A DNA stretch of 64,000 bases from Epiperipatus broadwayi (Eukaryota; Onychophora; Udeonychophora; Euonychophora; Peripatidae): positions 1,382,001-1,446,000 of the forward strand of contig JAQFVV010006294.1 of the NCBI GenBank assembly GCA_028023455.1. The letters run 5' to 3'. The position numbers and the translations under genes were made by a program. The notes under the pieces were generated by a model. The model searched no databases and was not told where the DNA came from. It saw only the letters and a list, made by a program, of their open reading frames with translations. Of this stretch, positions 10,581 to 23,247 are shown piece after piece; the first letter of the stretch is position 1, and each line of letters opens with the position of its first letter.

Positions 10581-11690
10581 TCTGTTAATAATTCTTTTTT
10601 AAAATGATTTAATTAGCTATATTTACATAACTAGGCTATTAATATGTTCAAGCACAAATTCAATAATTAATTTTTGTATTTTTTCCTGTGGATGCTGCAA
10701 ACACACAGTACTTATGGGCCATCCACCACTAGTACAAACTTAAAGGTTATACAAAACTATAGCTATGTGTATGTATGAGTCCTGTGTGAACATATAGTAA
10801 AAGATGAAAGTTCTTTTTCTTATTGTGAAATTTAATAAGCATGATCATATATGTTGGAGGCAAATTAAAATGTTCTGCTAAGAATAGGACAGAGTGTTTA
10901 ATGACAGACTGTTGATTTTATATTCATATGTGAAAACAAGTATGATATCTATAAAGATGTGTTCAAGTGCGTATTCATTTTAGAGCAGAGATTGATAATG
11001 AATATATATATATATATATTGTTATGAGATATATATGAATAAAATATTTTGTTGAAAAGTAAGATTTAATACTAAATGATTAAAAACAATATTTATTTGT
11101 GTAACACCTATACCATTTAGTTTTAAGAAAGAAACATTTTGAGGTAAATAATAAAGATAATATACTTATGATGATTCAATAAAGGTTTTAGAATAAAAGT
11201 CAATTTTGTTTTAAAATTATGTTAAACAAATAATAAGAAATGTTCAAAGTTAAGTACTAATAAGGATGCAGAAGATGTTTGAAGTTAGGTATTTCTGAAT
11301 CAATGTTCTCTCTGAGGTGAAATGGTTATTTGAAAATGAATATTTTTTACATAAAAGCAGGAAGTGTTCTTGCATTTAATAATTGAGATTTAGTTATATC
11401 ATTGCAGTCTAATACATTTATTTGCTACCTAAACATAATAAAATATTATTGTCAATAAAGATTATAATATTTTCCATACTAACCCAAGATTTAAAATGAA
11501 ATACTTAATGAGGCCTATTAATATAAGTTCAGCACAGAATGGATAAATATGGAAATATGTTATTTCCATCAGCATGCATGCTCTTTCATGAAACATTCAA
11601 AATTGTAAGAAATGAATTGAAATAAAATATAAGTCTATTGAAAATAATGAAGATAGGTAGAATTATTGACATCGAAGACTGAGCTATAAA
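10581..11690. other. AT-rich sequence, nothing recognised
   Basis: A (TA)n microsatellite lies at about 11001-11020. No coding signal is visible. Confidence 0.55.
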
Positions 11691-12110
11691 CTTTTTTTTT
11701 AATTAAAAAAACACTTTATTGATAACAAATTATATATAAATATTAATATATTTACAGTAGAGTAAATTTATGTTTAAGTATAATGAAACCACAACTATAA
11801 TGGTATAGATAATATTATAAGTTGTTTAACTCTAATGATGTGTGATTCAAATTTGAAGAGTGTTATACTCTTATTGCATAATCATGATGAGTAATAAACT
11901 GAAGAAATGTCCAGATATTTATTTTCAAGAATGAAATCTAATAGTGAGTGTTAATAAAAATAAAGGCTTAAGCTATGAGGGAGCATAACTGAAGTAGATT
12001 GCTATTTTTTGTCATGATGTTCTTGAGTAAAAATTTGAAAAAGTATAGACATGAGTTGAGCCATTCCTTGTTATTTCTTTTGAATACATTGTATTTCTTA
12101 TTGTCAAATA

Positions 12111-12305
12111 TTATGGAGCAGCATGTAAGCACATGGTTTTAATTACAAATGCATTATAGGACTGAAAGTATTTTATATATTTTAAAAGTAATTGTTTGGG
12201 GTTGATTGAATGTGTATAAAACATGAAGAGACATAGAGATGAGAAGTGTAAACAGATTTGAAAACAATGTAGCATTTCTTCTGGATAATTATTGCACAAA
12301 GCACA
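12111..12305 (-). pseudogene. LINE ORF2 C-terminal CCHC finger
   Basis: The finger reads CALCNNYPEEMLHCFQIC, a CX2CX8HX4C zinc knuckle (zf-RVT type). It is followed by an alpha-helical LKYIKYFQSYNAFVIK tail. In LINEs this finger follows the reverse transcriptase and helps bind the template RNA. Only this segment stays open, and upstream frames are broken. Confidence 0.65.
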
Positions 12306-12972
12306 CGTAAATTCAAGATTTGGTTTGAATCAGTCATTAAGAAACATTTTGGTTGGAATTGTACTCTGTAATAAATTGAAAAGAAATTTCAACAATGATT
12401 GAGGAGCACAAAGGTTTTGGTATTTTGTTAGTCTTAGGAAGTGGTAGGATTGTCCATAGATGTCTGGATGGATAAATCATTTTATTTAAATCTTTATATA
12501 TGCCAACAAGAGACTTGAGGATATACTGATCTAATACATCAGCATGCTAAATAGTGTGATCTGTGAAAAAAGATTGTTTGACATATGAAATTGAAACAAG
12601 CAATAGTATTACAGAGGGGATGGCAATAATATTGGATTAAAAAGTGTTGTATTATACCTTTTTGCCTAATATTAATTACAAAAAATTTGGCACATATGAA
12701 ATTGTGCCCTCCTTTGCATATAGAAAAACATTCTGTGCTAATGGATAGATGTGAAAATGAGCCCCAGATATACATAAGCTTATCATAGGTCATGTTAATA
12801 AGCCACATCCATAGTTTCTAGTAGACAAGTATTCTATTAAAAATAGTATTCACTATACAAACTTTCACAATGGGATACAGCATTTTTGGGTAGAATGCTT
12901 TTATTTTTGTACTGAATATCTTCATGATGAGATTGTTAAAATGATGGCTTAATTGCATTTTAGACAGATTAA

Positions 12973-13257
12973 TTAGGATGCCAAGAAAGGAAGAGGAGTT
13001 ACCATGAAAAAAAAAAGATAGTTTACTGCTTGCAGAACTTGTATTGTGGAACCAATTGATGTTTGGAATTTATTTAAAATATTTAGAATGATGAAAATAT
13101 TTTGGAGGCCTTTGAAGATTATCATGACATCATCAACAAAAGATATGGCTTGAAGAGTAATTCCAAGATGAGGAAGGAAAAGATCTTCAGTGCCCAGTTC
13201 AATTTCTTTAATCAGGTGATTTATATAAATTGCAAATAGCAGTGATGTAAGTGGCAA
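12973..13257 (-). pseudogene. LINE reverse transcriptase core fragment
   Basis: LTSLLFAIYINHLIKEIE matches the 'SPLLFxIYINDL' RT motif. It is followed by ISFVDDVMIIF, the YADD/FVDD active-site box with both aspartates present. The upstream palm and fingers region is frameshifted. This places the catalytic centre of the element on the minus strand. Confidence 0.75.
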
Positions 13258-13929
13258 GCTTTATGGAATGCCATGACTAAGTGTGAAAGATGTGGACAGT
13301 CACATATAATTCTTCCGTTTAATTGACCTATTACTAATATAGTTCTGGATAGCACTCATCAGATTACTGAGTTCAAATAGATGCTTACATGGTGCAGTGA
13401 AAAAATATTTCCAATTGACTGAATCAAAAACTGTCTTAAAAAATCCACTTGGCATGCAATACAATCTGTAAGACTGATTCTTGTACTAAACAATAGCTTG
13501 AGAGCATGACAACCTTTTACTGCATAATGTGAAGTTGATAGATATGGCAGAATAAATTCATTCTTTTTTGTTTTAAATTATTGTTGCAAAGATTTTTTGA
13601 TCATTATCCTCAAATGTAACAAGACTCAAATTATTTATAGAAAGATATACTTTATTTGATTTTTTTTCTGAAACAAAATACTAAGCTGGTAGAAAGATTT
13701 GGGGATATTAAGATTGCTTGAGCAATAAAAATTATGATATAATCAAGCCGCCTGTAGATATTAACTGAGATAAAATCTGCAGCTAGAGAAGTGTGTGTTT
13801 CAAGGTGCATGATTTCTTGGTATATTTGTTGTTATGTAATATTTCATTGAGAAGATTGTGCACTGCAGTGATTAGTGGGCAGATATTGATCAGTTGCTTT
13901 TAAATTAGAATTTAGATGCTCAAAAATTT

Positions 13930-14157
13930 CTATGTTAACATTGGTTCAGAAAGGAGAATGTCATCTTTTGATAAAATACGAATGTCAGAGATTTGAGATG
14001 GAGATGACCTTGCAAAATTTACAATGGTTCTTACAAATTTTGAGAGATTTGATATTGTTTTTTTTAAACCTAAGCGTTGTTGCATTGTAGTTGTAAAGCA
14101 TGATAATTGATTTGCTTCATTTTGCAGTTTGCAGATAAGAGCTTTGGCATCATTCAT
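13930..14157 (-). pseudogene. LINE ORF2 linker fragment before the RT domain
   Basis: A 75-codon open segment reads KALICKLQNEANQLSC, ending with SQISDIRILSKDDILLSEP. Its position 0.7 kb upstream of the FVDD box and its helical content fit the endonuclease-RT linker. There is no diagnostic motif of its own. Confidence 0.45.
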
Positions 14158-14300
14158 TTACAAGATGGTTTGCAGGGTTGTATCTATGCCATCAATATGT
14201 TATTTTATGAGGTTATTTGGGTGATAACTTGTTAATCAGCTGGAGCAGCAGTTGTTTAAAAAATTTGTAAAGATTAACCAAGTTTTTCAATGTTAATGAG

Positions 14301-15845
14301 CTATAAACCTTATTCAGTTGAAAATATATTGCAAATCTATTAAATACTAATACATTAATAAATTGTATATTCTTATTTAATTTGTTTTTATATAATTTAT
14401 TATTTTATAGGTGGTGAAATCATCCATATGGAATCAAGAATCCAATAATGGACTAAAAATAAAAATATGACATCTATATAGTTTGGACATCTATTTGGTT
14501 CTCTATGGAATTAAATAGATGCTAAGATAGTGAATTACCCTTAAAATCCATACACATCCTTTACTCATTTACCTGTTATATGATTTGTTCTAGGTTATAT
14601 TCATAGACTATTTGTTAAACATTGCTTGATGATGACTTGTTGACCATTACAATATACATATAATATCAAACATTAAATAATTATATAATATCAACTAAGC
14701 ATAGCTTACAATATATAAAATAAAAAATGGAAATAAACTATCTTTCTGCTAATTATGAATAATAAATCCTCTTTGTGTTAGCAAATAACAATGTTGAAAA
14801 TTCAGAATGGAAATAATATTTTTAGTTAGATGTAAACATTATATATATAAAATGTAGTTTGTTCTCTTATGAAGAAAAAGTTCATAAATAGGGCAAAAGA
14901 ATACTAAGACTAAGTCATTTAATATATTTAATTAGTTGTTTTTAAATTAAAAGTTGTAATAACATTTTCAAGTTAATTGACACTTAACTAACTGGGGTCT
15001 TATGTAGTAATATACATTTATACTTAATGATAGAAGTTCACCATGTAAGCATGTAAATGGCTTGAACTAAGCTAAGTGGAACAGACATTTTATCAAGTTC
15101 CAAATAAACTTAAGATTTTTCTTTAAGGTATTTAGCATGTTGCCAATCAGGACATCACATTACTGATCAGTAATGAGATGTTTAATTATTCTTAATTAGA
15201 AAACAAAAAATAAAAACTATAAGTCTTCATTATCTAACATTTGACTAGTTAGAGAGTATTGCCTTCTCTACCACTATTACTATGTAAATAGATACTAATA
15301 AGTTTTTGTTCTACAGAAGATTATTCAAAAATTATTATAACTATCATACTTTAATCTTAAATATTTTTATTAAATTTATATATATATATTTTTCAGAATA
15401 TGGTATTACTTCTGCCCTTAATCCTTTTGTTTATAAATTGTATTATTCTTTCCAGTATAGGCTTTTATAATATATTTTTTAAAAAGGCATGAATTGAATT
15501 ATAAGAGAATTATCTGTGAATACAATAATAAAAACATATATGTTATTACAAAAGAAATGGTGAACACTATCCTTAAGATAATTGACATGTATTATATTGA
15601 ATTATAAAGCAATCTTAGTAAAGTCACTGAACAATAATGGGCATGCTATGGTGAAATTTGGCTTAAATATATATATATATATTTCTTATTGTTAATCATT
15701 AGGAGAATTAATATGGTGTAAATTATGTTGAACATTCAGTATACTACAATTATCTTAAACTATAAATGTAATTTGTATTATTATTTTATTCAAACTAAAG
15801 TAAGATTACATGCACTTCAGAGATTTTTGTATTTCATTTCACATT
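14301..15845. other. AT-rich sequence, nothing recognised
   Basis: No open frame with protein-like content is present. Short (TA)n tracts lie at about 15378-15390 and 15667-15682. Confidence 0.55.
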
Positions 15846-15849
15846 TTTC

Positions 15850-15975
15850 CTTGTGTGATTTGGTGCAGTAGCAGAGCCTGAAGTTTAAGGCCCATATTTC
15901 ATAGCTAAGCTTTGTTATAGCTACTGCTTGAGCTTCTTACAAACTCCTGAACAATAAACCATTCAATTATACTTT
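15850..15975 (+). repeat. SINE copy (conserved tail family)
   Basis: This shares the 3' module TTCTTACAAACTCC...CAATAAACCATTCAA with the copies at 28455-28620 and 49205-49320. It is diverged in the head, where a GGTGCAGTAGCAGAG A box-like segment remains. It is likely a tRNA-derived SINE of the local dominant family. Confidence 0.55.
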
Positions 15976-16618
15976 ACATTTTGGTTTCATTTAGTAAAGA
16001 TTTGGCTTTTGACTGTTTTAAAATATTTATTTAAAATAGATATAATAATGAAGGTAATACAATTATTTAATTCATAATCTTTAGTCATTTGTCCAAGGTT
16101 GTATCTTGCAAACAATTTCAAATTTCTTTCTTTACATTAAGTAATATATCTTGTTCTGTTCTTCAAAACTTAACATCCATTAGCAATTTCTTTCTTGTTC
16201 ATCTTTTCCTTTCATTGTCACAGCTCTCTTAATGCCATATCCTAATATTTTTGGCCTTTTTCATACACATTTTTTTCTTTTTTAAAAAAATTTGCATATT
16301 AAAAGACTCCAATTATATTAAATCTCCAAATTTCCATTTTAAGTTGCAAGATTTTTTTTTTTAAAAAAAAAAAAAAAAACTAAACACCAATTTACAATAC
16401 TGAACTCAATGTCTCAGAAAATTATGTAATTTTTTTTAAATTTTATTTTAATAAAGATCTGTTTAGTCATTGCAATTCAAATTTTAATTTAATCTCACTT
16501 TCCTGGCCATCATCTAGTTTTCAAAATATTTAAAAGCATTAATTACACTGATTCACATTTCCTTAATTAACTTTTTTTTTTTATCTTTTAGGAGACGAAA
16601 TTCCTCTAATGTATTTAC

Positions 16619-16700
16619 TATACAGCTGAACCATTGCAAACATGTGTAATCAGTAGCTACAAAGGTAGTAATGATAACCAATCTCAGTAAATTATTACTC
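16619..16700 (-). CDS. Candidate exon of ankyrin/pseudo-GTPase gene (tentative)
   Basis: This segment lies between a caattttag acceptor and a GTAAAT donor and gives 1+27 codons (SNNLLRLVIITTFVATDY, then TCLQWFSCI). Its first base G completes the split codon TG| left by the exon at 20111-20169. Its end is in phase 0, exactly what the 751-945 exon needs. No conserved motif is seen, and the segment would lengthen the GTPase core between P-loop and switch II. The phase fit is the main support, so this is an inference. Confidence 0.35.
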
Positions 16701-16764
16701 CTAAAATTGTATGCTAAATGTAAGCAAAAAATATTATTATGTTTTGTTGATATAAATACCATCT

Positions 16765-16772
16765 ATATAAAC
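16765..16772. repeat. Left target-site duplication ATATAAAC
   Basis: 8-bp direct repeat identical to 19110-19117, flanking the hAT transposon. Confidence 0.9.
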
Positions 16773-19109
16773 CAGGGGTCAGCAACCCCAGGCCCATGAG
16801 AGATTTTTGTCCAGCCCTCTGGCTTAACAACTGGACACCAATTATTTAGAGATTAAATAATTAGTAGCCAATGGTTAGATATCAGTGTACTGGCAAATGT
16901 TTAATAAAAACTTATTCACAATTATTAAATCTCACCACATTACTATATCTGCAGATACATTTGTTTTCATTGTTTCTTATTTCTCCATACTGATTTCGTT
17001 TTTTTCTCTTTCCTTTCCAGAAGTTGTTTTTTTCTGAGCAAAAACAGACCCATGAATACTAAAAAAAGAAAGGTAGATCTTGAGTGTGGGAAATTTTAAC
17101 AAAGATTGGACACTTAATTATTTTTTCATTGAACATTTTGGAAAATGTATTTGTTTGATTCGTCAAGATACCATTGCTATGAAGAAAATTTCAAATATTA
17201 AATGTCACTATGAAACTTAGCATAATCATTACAACAATTTCACTGAAAAAACATGAAGAGAAGACAAAGTTGCATGGCTGTGAAATAATTTAACAAGTCA
17301 ATCATCCTTATTCACAAGAAAAGATGAAGAAATTGACCAAACTCGTACTAGTTATGAGGTGTCAAAACTAATTGCAGAAAAGATGAAACCTTTTACTGAT
17401 GGAGAATTCTTCAAAGAATGTATGTTGAAGGTCAAGAATGTTGTTTGTCCAGGAAAAAGGAGTTATTGTCTGCAATAAGCTTATCGGCAAAAACCATGAC
17501 AAGATGAATTGAAGAACTGGCAGAAAATGTCAGAAGTGGCTTAAAGGGCATTTTAACAAATCTGGAATATTATTCCATTGCTACTGGTGAAACCACAGAT
17601 ATGATGGAAACTTGCCAACTTGCAGTATTTGTGAGGTATGTAACATCGAAATTTGATATTGTGAAAGCATGTATACAATTGATTCCTATGAAAGACATTA
17701 ACACAGGAGAAGATATTTTGGGAGGCATTATAAAATCTATTTCTGAAATAAATCTTGATTTATCAAAGCTTATTTGAGTAACCATAGATGGAGTACCAGC
17801 GATGATTGGAGAGGAAAAGGGTCTTATTTCATTGCTTCAAGAACACATTGATATTGATCACAAACCAATCAAATTTCATTGCATTATTCAACAGGATGCA
17901 TTATATACAAAGTCAATAAATTTTAAGGATATCATGGCAGTGGTCATAAAAACAGTGAATTTTATACTTAAAGAGAACTAAATTACTATCAGTTTCAAGA
18001 ATATCTAAACAAATTATGAACTTACATATTTTTCAAATGTAGCCGAGGAAAATGCTTGAATGAATATATACATTGTGAGAAAAGATTGCTATGTTTTTAG
18101 AGAGCAAAGACCAAGATAATTCTTGCTTTCAGGATCCACGGTGGATTATCAAGTTAGCACTTATGGTAGACATCATGATCCACATGAACAATTTGAATCT
18201 TGAGCTTCAAGGAAGGAACAAGCTTATATTTGAAATGTTTGGTCAAATTACTGCTTTTGAAAGAACACTAACTGTGGGAATCACAACTTCAGACAGGCAA
18301 CTACTCTCATTTTCCAAATATTCAAAATCACAAGAAAGATATAATGCCAGCCATTTTTGTGAGCTCTATTCAGGATTTGAGAAGTGTTTTCCTCTGTTTT
18401 GTGGACTTCCAGTAATATAGAAATCAATTTATATTATTTAGTTCTCCTTATGAAGTTGATGTGGAACAAGTGGCAGTAAAATATCAATTGGAGTTAATTG
18501 ACTTACAATGTGACAAATGTTTGAAATCAAAATTTCAATTAGAGTCCATTGGTAACTTCTACAATAAATATATATTGCCAAGCAAAAAATATAAAAACAT
18601 CTTGAATAATGTAAAAATGATGGTATCATTGTTTGCAAGTACATATGCTTGTGAACAACTTTTGTCAAAAATGAAATATTCTAAAAGTTGTTTAAGGACA
18701 AGGTCCACCTGGATGATGTTTTGCTTCTGGCATCAACAAACATTTTTCCTGATCTGGAGGTTGGGAAACAATAGGCAAAAACAAATGTCACATTAATTAA
18801 TTTGCTATTTCTACTTTAATTTGCTATTTCTACTTGTATTTTGTTTATACTAAGGAATTTGCAATTTTTTTGTTGTGTTTGCAATAAGTAGTTGTTTTAC
18901 TGTTATTCCTACAGTAAAATAAATAACCTTGTTTAAATAAAATTACATTGATTTCCTTTTCTTTAAATATCCAGACCAAGACCGCTTTCTGGACAGAGTG
19001 GTCTAAGGTCAAGACAATTTATTTGTAGTACAAATGATATTATGGCTTTCCTTCAAGACAATGGATAGCAGTCTGGCCCTCTCTCTCTCCAAAAGGTTGC
19101 TAACCCCCG
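16773..19109 (+). mobile_element. hAT transposon (ZBED/GTF2IRD2-like), complete but inactive
   Basis: The element is 2,337 bp with terminal inverted repeats CAGGGGTCAGCAACC and, at the right end, the complement of CGGGGGTTAGCAACC. It is flanked by a perfect 8-bp duplication ATATAAAC. The inside holds one transposase gene in the plus direction, from about 17052 to 18790, broken by several stops and frameshifts. Both termini and duplications survive, so this is a whole insertion and not a fragment. It sits in an intron of the minus-strand host gene, close to the candidate exon at 16619-16700. Confidence 0.95.
17052..18795 (+). pseudogene. hAT transposase pseudogene, GTF2IRD2/ZBED type
   Basis: The reading starts at ATG 17052 with MNTKKRKVDLEC and a degenerate N-terminal zinc finger around KCICLIRQDTIAM and KCHYET. 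This is the start typical of transposases related to vertebrate GTF2IRD2 and ZBED proteins. It continues with LIAEKMKPFTDGEFFKECM, ATGETTDMMETCQLAVFVRY and ILGGIIKSISEINLDLSKLI, followed by a stop. The 18091-18420 segment carries DPRWIIKLALMVDIMIHMN. The 18461-18796 segment carries the C-terminal hAT dimerisation motif FASTYACEQLLSKMKYSKS. A frameshift near 18700 disrupts the final LDDVLLLAST-type end. At least three stops and two frame changes make it a pseudogene. The catalytic order (finger, DDE core with inserted helical domain, hAT dimerisation) is as expected. Confidence 0.9.
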
Positions 19110-19117
19110 ATATAAAC
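19110..19117. repeat. Right target-site duplication ATATAAAC
   Basis: Exact partner of 16765-16772. Confidence 0.9.
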
Positions 19118-20110
19118 AGTTTTAAATTTATTAATTATTTACTTTCATCTCAAATTTGTTATAAACTTTATAAGGTTTGTTTATTTTCAGTATGATCTAT
19201 TATCAGGGCCAGTTTGTCTATAGCATTATGTACCTGTACATTAGACAGTTCACATTTTGTTTCTAGAGATTAATATTTTTAAAATATTATATTTTTTTTT
19301 TTACAAAAATTATGGGAAATAATTTTACCAACTCATTAGCTATTTTTCTGTAAATTAGTCAAAAAAGATTTTTTTTTCTTTTTTCCAAGCCATTTAAAGT
19401 TCTAACAAATCAATTTAAATGCTAACAAAAAATAAAATAACATCTTACTTTCAAACTGTTAACTATAAAACATTTCATTAGTAAAAATGTGATGTTGCAA
19501 ATAATAAAATGAAATAGTCATTTCAGGACCACAGACTTAGCTTAAGATAATGGCAATATTAGGGTAATGTAGTAAAAAGATAGCTTTATATATATATATT
19601 AAAAAATTTTGGAAAGGCTTTAGAATATCAAAATAGTCTATTTAATTCTAAATTACAATAACAAAATTATAGTATCGCTTAAAGTTAAATAATATAATAT
19701 ATAAAAAAGCCTTTGTATACTTGTTTGTAAAAATTTACTGCACAATTATATACCACACTCTTCTTTAAAATATAAATTTATCTGATGTAACAAATTCTCT
19801 TGCTAAAATTTTTCTTTAAACAATTAAATTTTTTTCAGTAATAAGAAGGTCCAAAGGGTACTGTCTCAATATGTAAAATAGTCAAATATAAAAATTTTAT
19901 AATGGATGTTTGCATCCAAGTTGTAAAAGAATAATAAAATCCTGAAGTTACAATATATAATTTAAAATTGTTGACTATTTAAATTAATATAAGCTAATTA
20001 AATAAATGTTGTAATTGATTTTCTTTTATTGTAGTCCATTAATGAATGAATTGTTGAAACAAATTTTCTAGAGTCACCTATGATCTTTCTTATTTTAGAC
20101 CACAACTTAC
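19118..20110. other. AT-rich intronic sequence, nothing recognised
   Basis: I see no repeat ends or coding sequence here. Confidence 0.6.
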
Positions 20111-20169
20111 CAGAAAAGTGTATAAATGAAGAATGAAGTATTTAGTTTTTCATCCTTTGCTCCCAACAC
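20111..20169 (-). CDS. Exon of ankyrin/pseudo-GTPase gene
   Basis: This 59-bp exon has a good acceptor (cttttcacag) and a consensus donor GTAAGT at 20105-20110. Only one frame is open, reading VLGAKDEKLNTSFFIYTLF and ending with two bases of the next codon (TG). It starts in phase 0, as required by the exon at 24745-24849, whose end is also phase 0. In the GTPase model it lies between helix alpha1 and switch II. The strong splice sites and phase agreement support it. Sequence alone gives no family match because the segment is short. Confidence 0.55.
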
Positions 20170-22495
20170 CTGTGAAAAGTATTTTGAAATGTATAACACC
20201 ATTTATTAAAGATAAATTGTGTAATTATTAAGTTTAAGTAAATTAAGATAATATGTTGATAAAACTCCATATATTTCTTCATAACTATCTTAGAAGCTCG
20301 GATCTAAGTTCCAATCACAAATACCTGTATCCTGAAATCCAAAAAATGTAATGGAAAGCTATAAGTGTCATAAATCAAAAAATTATAAACTGCCATATAC
20401 AAATCTTAGAAAAATTATTAATAATCTTAAATCAGTTAACTACTATAAGAAGCAATGACCAAACTTGATCATTTTGAAAGGAAGAAAATCTTTATTAATT
20501 CTCACAAAATATTCAGAAACAGAAAGTGACAACATATGGTCCAAGTATAGAGATGCTATCAAATTTAAATTTATTTCATTTTGCATAAGTGCTTTATATA
20601 TGGACAATCCAATCTATTAAAGCATTTTCCATTCTCTTCAGTGAGACAAGTTGCCGCTTTCAATCAAAAATCCACAAGGTAATAGACTTTTTATACAATT
20701 AAAATTTTTATTCATTCTCAGATAATCTTATTTATAGAAATCTTAGGCAAATTGTATATTAATATAGAGCATATGGAATACATAAATGTATCCTCACTAA
20801 ATGTCAATCTCATTTAACAAAAACTCCAAACAATGAGTGATTTTGTGAACTTACTTAAAGTTTATGCCGATTATTATCTTTGAAAGAAAAAGATTTCAGA
20901 AGATAAATCTCAAATTATTATTGATATTTTGAAATGTAATGTTTACATAAGATTATGAATATGCAATTATATTCTTAGGATATGAATATTACCTTTTTCA
21001 AATTCCAAGACAATTTACCATCACCTAACAATAATGATTGACAAACTAACATCATGAACCCAAAAAACTAATTTAAGTAATTTAATTATTTTATTTTATA
21101 CACCCTGCCTGACTGTTGGGATATATTTTATAAAAACATTTCAAATACAATAACAAGTAACTTAGAAAGTACTCAAATTGCTTATCATTTGCATTAGCAT
21201 CTCCATATATCAATTATGATCTACATTGTATATCATCATAATATATAACATACTGAAACATTAAACTATACAGCTGTCTTTTGTTTATAGACAAATTCCA
21301 AGAAATCTTATTGCTTTCAAATTTATGCTTTTCAAAATATGTAACAGTATAACTCAATTCACTTTCTCAAATACTTATATAAAACAAATATTAGACTTTT
21401 TTTAGATATTTTATAACAAATATGATGAAGGATAACAATATTAAGTATCACATGAATTTTTCAAAAATCATAAAATAACTATAATCACATCATAACAGTT
21501 TGCTAGATGGTTTGATAAGCAAATTGGCTTAAACTCAAAATCTTAAGACACTTGATATTTTCAAGTTATTAACTTAAATATCGTAATATAAATAAAAATG
21601 CTCAATATATGATGTTATGTAAAATAGCTTGTTCTTAGATGACATCTAAAGAATTTGTGCATGAGCTCAATGGTGAATGGTCCATGGTATAGCCTTAATA
21701 ATTTTTATTTTTTTACTTTCGTGTGTATTAAATTTTATAAGTTTTCTTAATATTTTTTCATAAAAATGACAAAACCAAGCATTTACAAATTCACTTTTTT
21801 ATAATTAAAAATAATAAAATAAAGCATTTATTTATCTTAGATTGTCTGTTGAATAAAGCATATCTATTGCTTTGCTCTGACATTTTCTTGCATTGGTACA
21901 TCTTTGTCACATGTACAAATGCTAATAAAAGTGATCCATTTAATAATAAGAAATAATGTCAGTATTATAATGTACAGTAGTTAAAAAATATTTATAATAG
22001 CCTATATTTTGTCATGTATGATTAGAATTCATTCAAAAATGCATCCCATATTGTTTCAAAAATAAGAATTCTTAAAAATAGGAAAAAGCACTAACATGAA
22101 AAATATGTAGAAAATATCAACATACATTTTCTATTTCATTTTATTATAGTGTTTTACTTTTTATGTTTAATGATGGATGAACATGCTTACTTATTGCTTT
22201 TTATTTTTTCATATTATAATATATTACTATGTTACACATATTTCAAAATGTTTAATTTTTTAAAATTTGTATTGTATATGAGTTTAAGAAAATGCATAAG
22301 TTTTTATTGACAAATATTGGCAAACAAACATGTACAAATGCACTGCATTCTAAATGTAGATGCATGCAATTGACTGAGAAGATAATGATTTAAGCATGAA
22401 AATACAAAAATTAAATAATGCGTGATTTAAGTACAGAAATTTAAATTTTAAAGGATTTAATTGAATAATTTAATTTAATTAATAATTAACATATA
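20170..22495. other. AT-rich sequence; possible retroelement scrap near 20640-20850
   Basis: Near 20655-20690 a plus-strand stretch reads DKLPLSIKNPQGNRLF, after which YGIHKCILTKCQSHLT appears in another frame (about 20765-20818). This could be a remnant of a reverse transcriptase-type gene. It is too short to assign. The rest shows no structure. Confidence 0.35.
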
Positions 22496-23247
22496 CCATA
22501 TTTATTGGCAGATAAGACACAATCACATATAAGATGCATTCCCATTTTTATACATATTTTAAAGAAAAATAATAATTTTTTACACTTTTTCATGAATTTC
22601 CATGATGATTTACTGTACTAATTTCATAGTTATTTATGTCTACAAAAAATGTAACTAGGGAATATTGTAGTTAGGTACCTTTCAATCTTCATCCTCAAAA
22701 TCCAAAAATTCATTTCCAGAGCTAAACATTTTGAAGATTGTCTCTTTTTTTAACTATATGTTAGTTACCTTGTAAATAGATTTATAATTTTTGAGAACTT
22801 TTTTTTATATATTTTAACCATTTAATTTTAAAATAATTTTTTTAAAATTATAATTTTTTTTAAAATTATAAAAACATTTACGTTATTTTGAATGTTTTGC
22901 TCTTATGTTGATATGAATATGAGAGTATATATATATATTAGTATGACTATGTTGTGTAGCTATACATAGCTTAGATGTATGCTTATATACATATGTGTAA
23001 ATATTTTTCTATTTTGCAAAAGAACAAAATGCATGCATGCCTATATACATATGTATTTATAAATTTTTTTGGTTTCACAAAAAGACAATATGCAATAGAA
23101 TATTTATATATGCATATTAATACAAACTAGAAATTTTAGATTGATTGAAATTTCAGCTCATAATTTTGATTACGCCGCATAAAACGCAACCCATTTTAAA
23201 GCATATTTTAACAGAAAAAAGTGAGTCCTATATGCCGGCAAATACAG
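22496..23247. mobile_element. Non-autonomous DNA transposon with degenerate TIRs
   Basis: The left end reads CCATATTTATTGGCAGATAAG and the right end is the complement of CTGTATTTGCCGGCATATAGG. Inside each lies a further matching block (ATACATATTTTAAAG versus AAATATGCTTTAAA). The phrase 'ATAAGACGCA' (here ATAAGACACA and ATAAAACGCA) is a widespread motif of a known animal DNA-transposon class. The flanks end in TATA on both sides, compatible with a TA duplication. No transposase frame is present. The superfamily is not certain. Confidence 0.6.

Larger units (their letters stand above)
11700..14300 (-). mobile_element. Non-LTR retrotransposon (LINE) remnant, minus strand
   Basis: The minus strand carries pieces of a LINE ORF2 in the expected order. 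A pre-RT segment lies at 13930-14157 (NDAKALICKLQNEANQLS). The reverse transcriptase core is at 12973-13257, with LTSLLFAIYINHL and the catalytic FVDD box in AISFVDDVMIIF. A C-terminal CCHC finger lies at 12252-12305 with spacing CX2CX8HX4C. Many stops and frameshifts separate the pieces, so it cannot be active. The finger has the same spacing and the same CALC start as the one at 44001-44055, so both belong to one family. I did not find the 5' end or a poly-A tail. Confidence 0.8.

Noticed and set aside
17570-17785. Minus-strand ORF of 71 codons
   Set aside because: Shadow of the hAT transposase coding strand.
18438-18668. Minus-strand ORF of 76 codons
   Set aside because: Antisense shadow of the hAT dimerisation domain.
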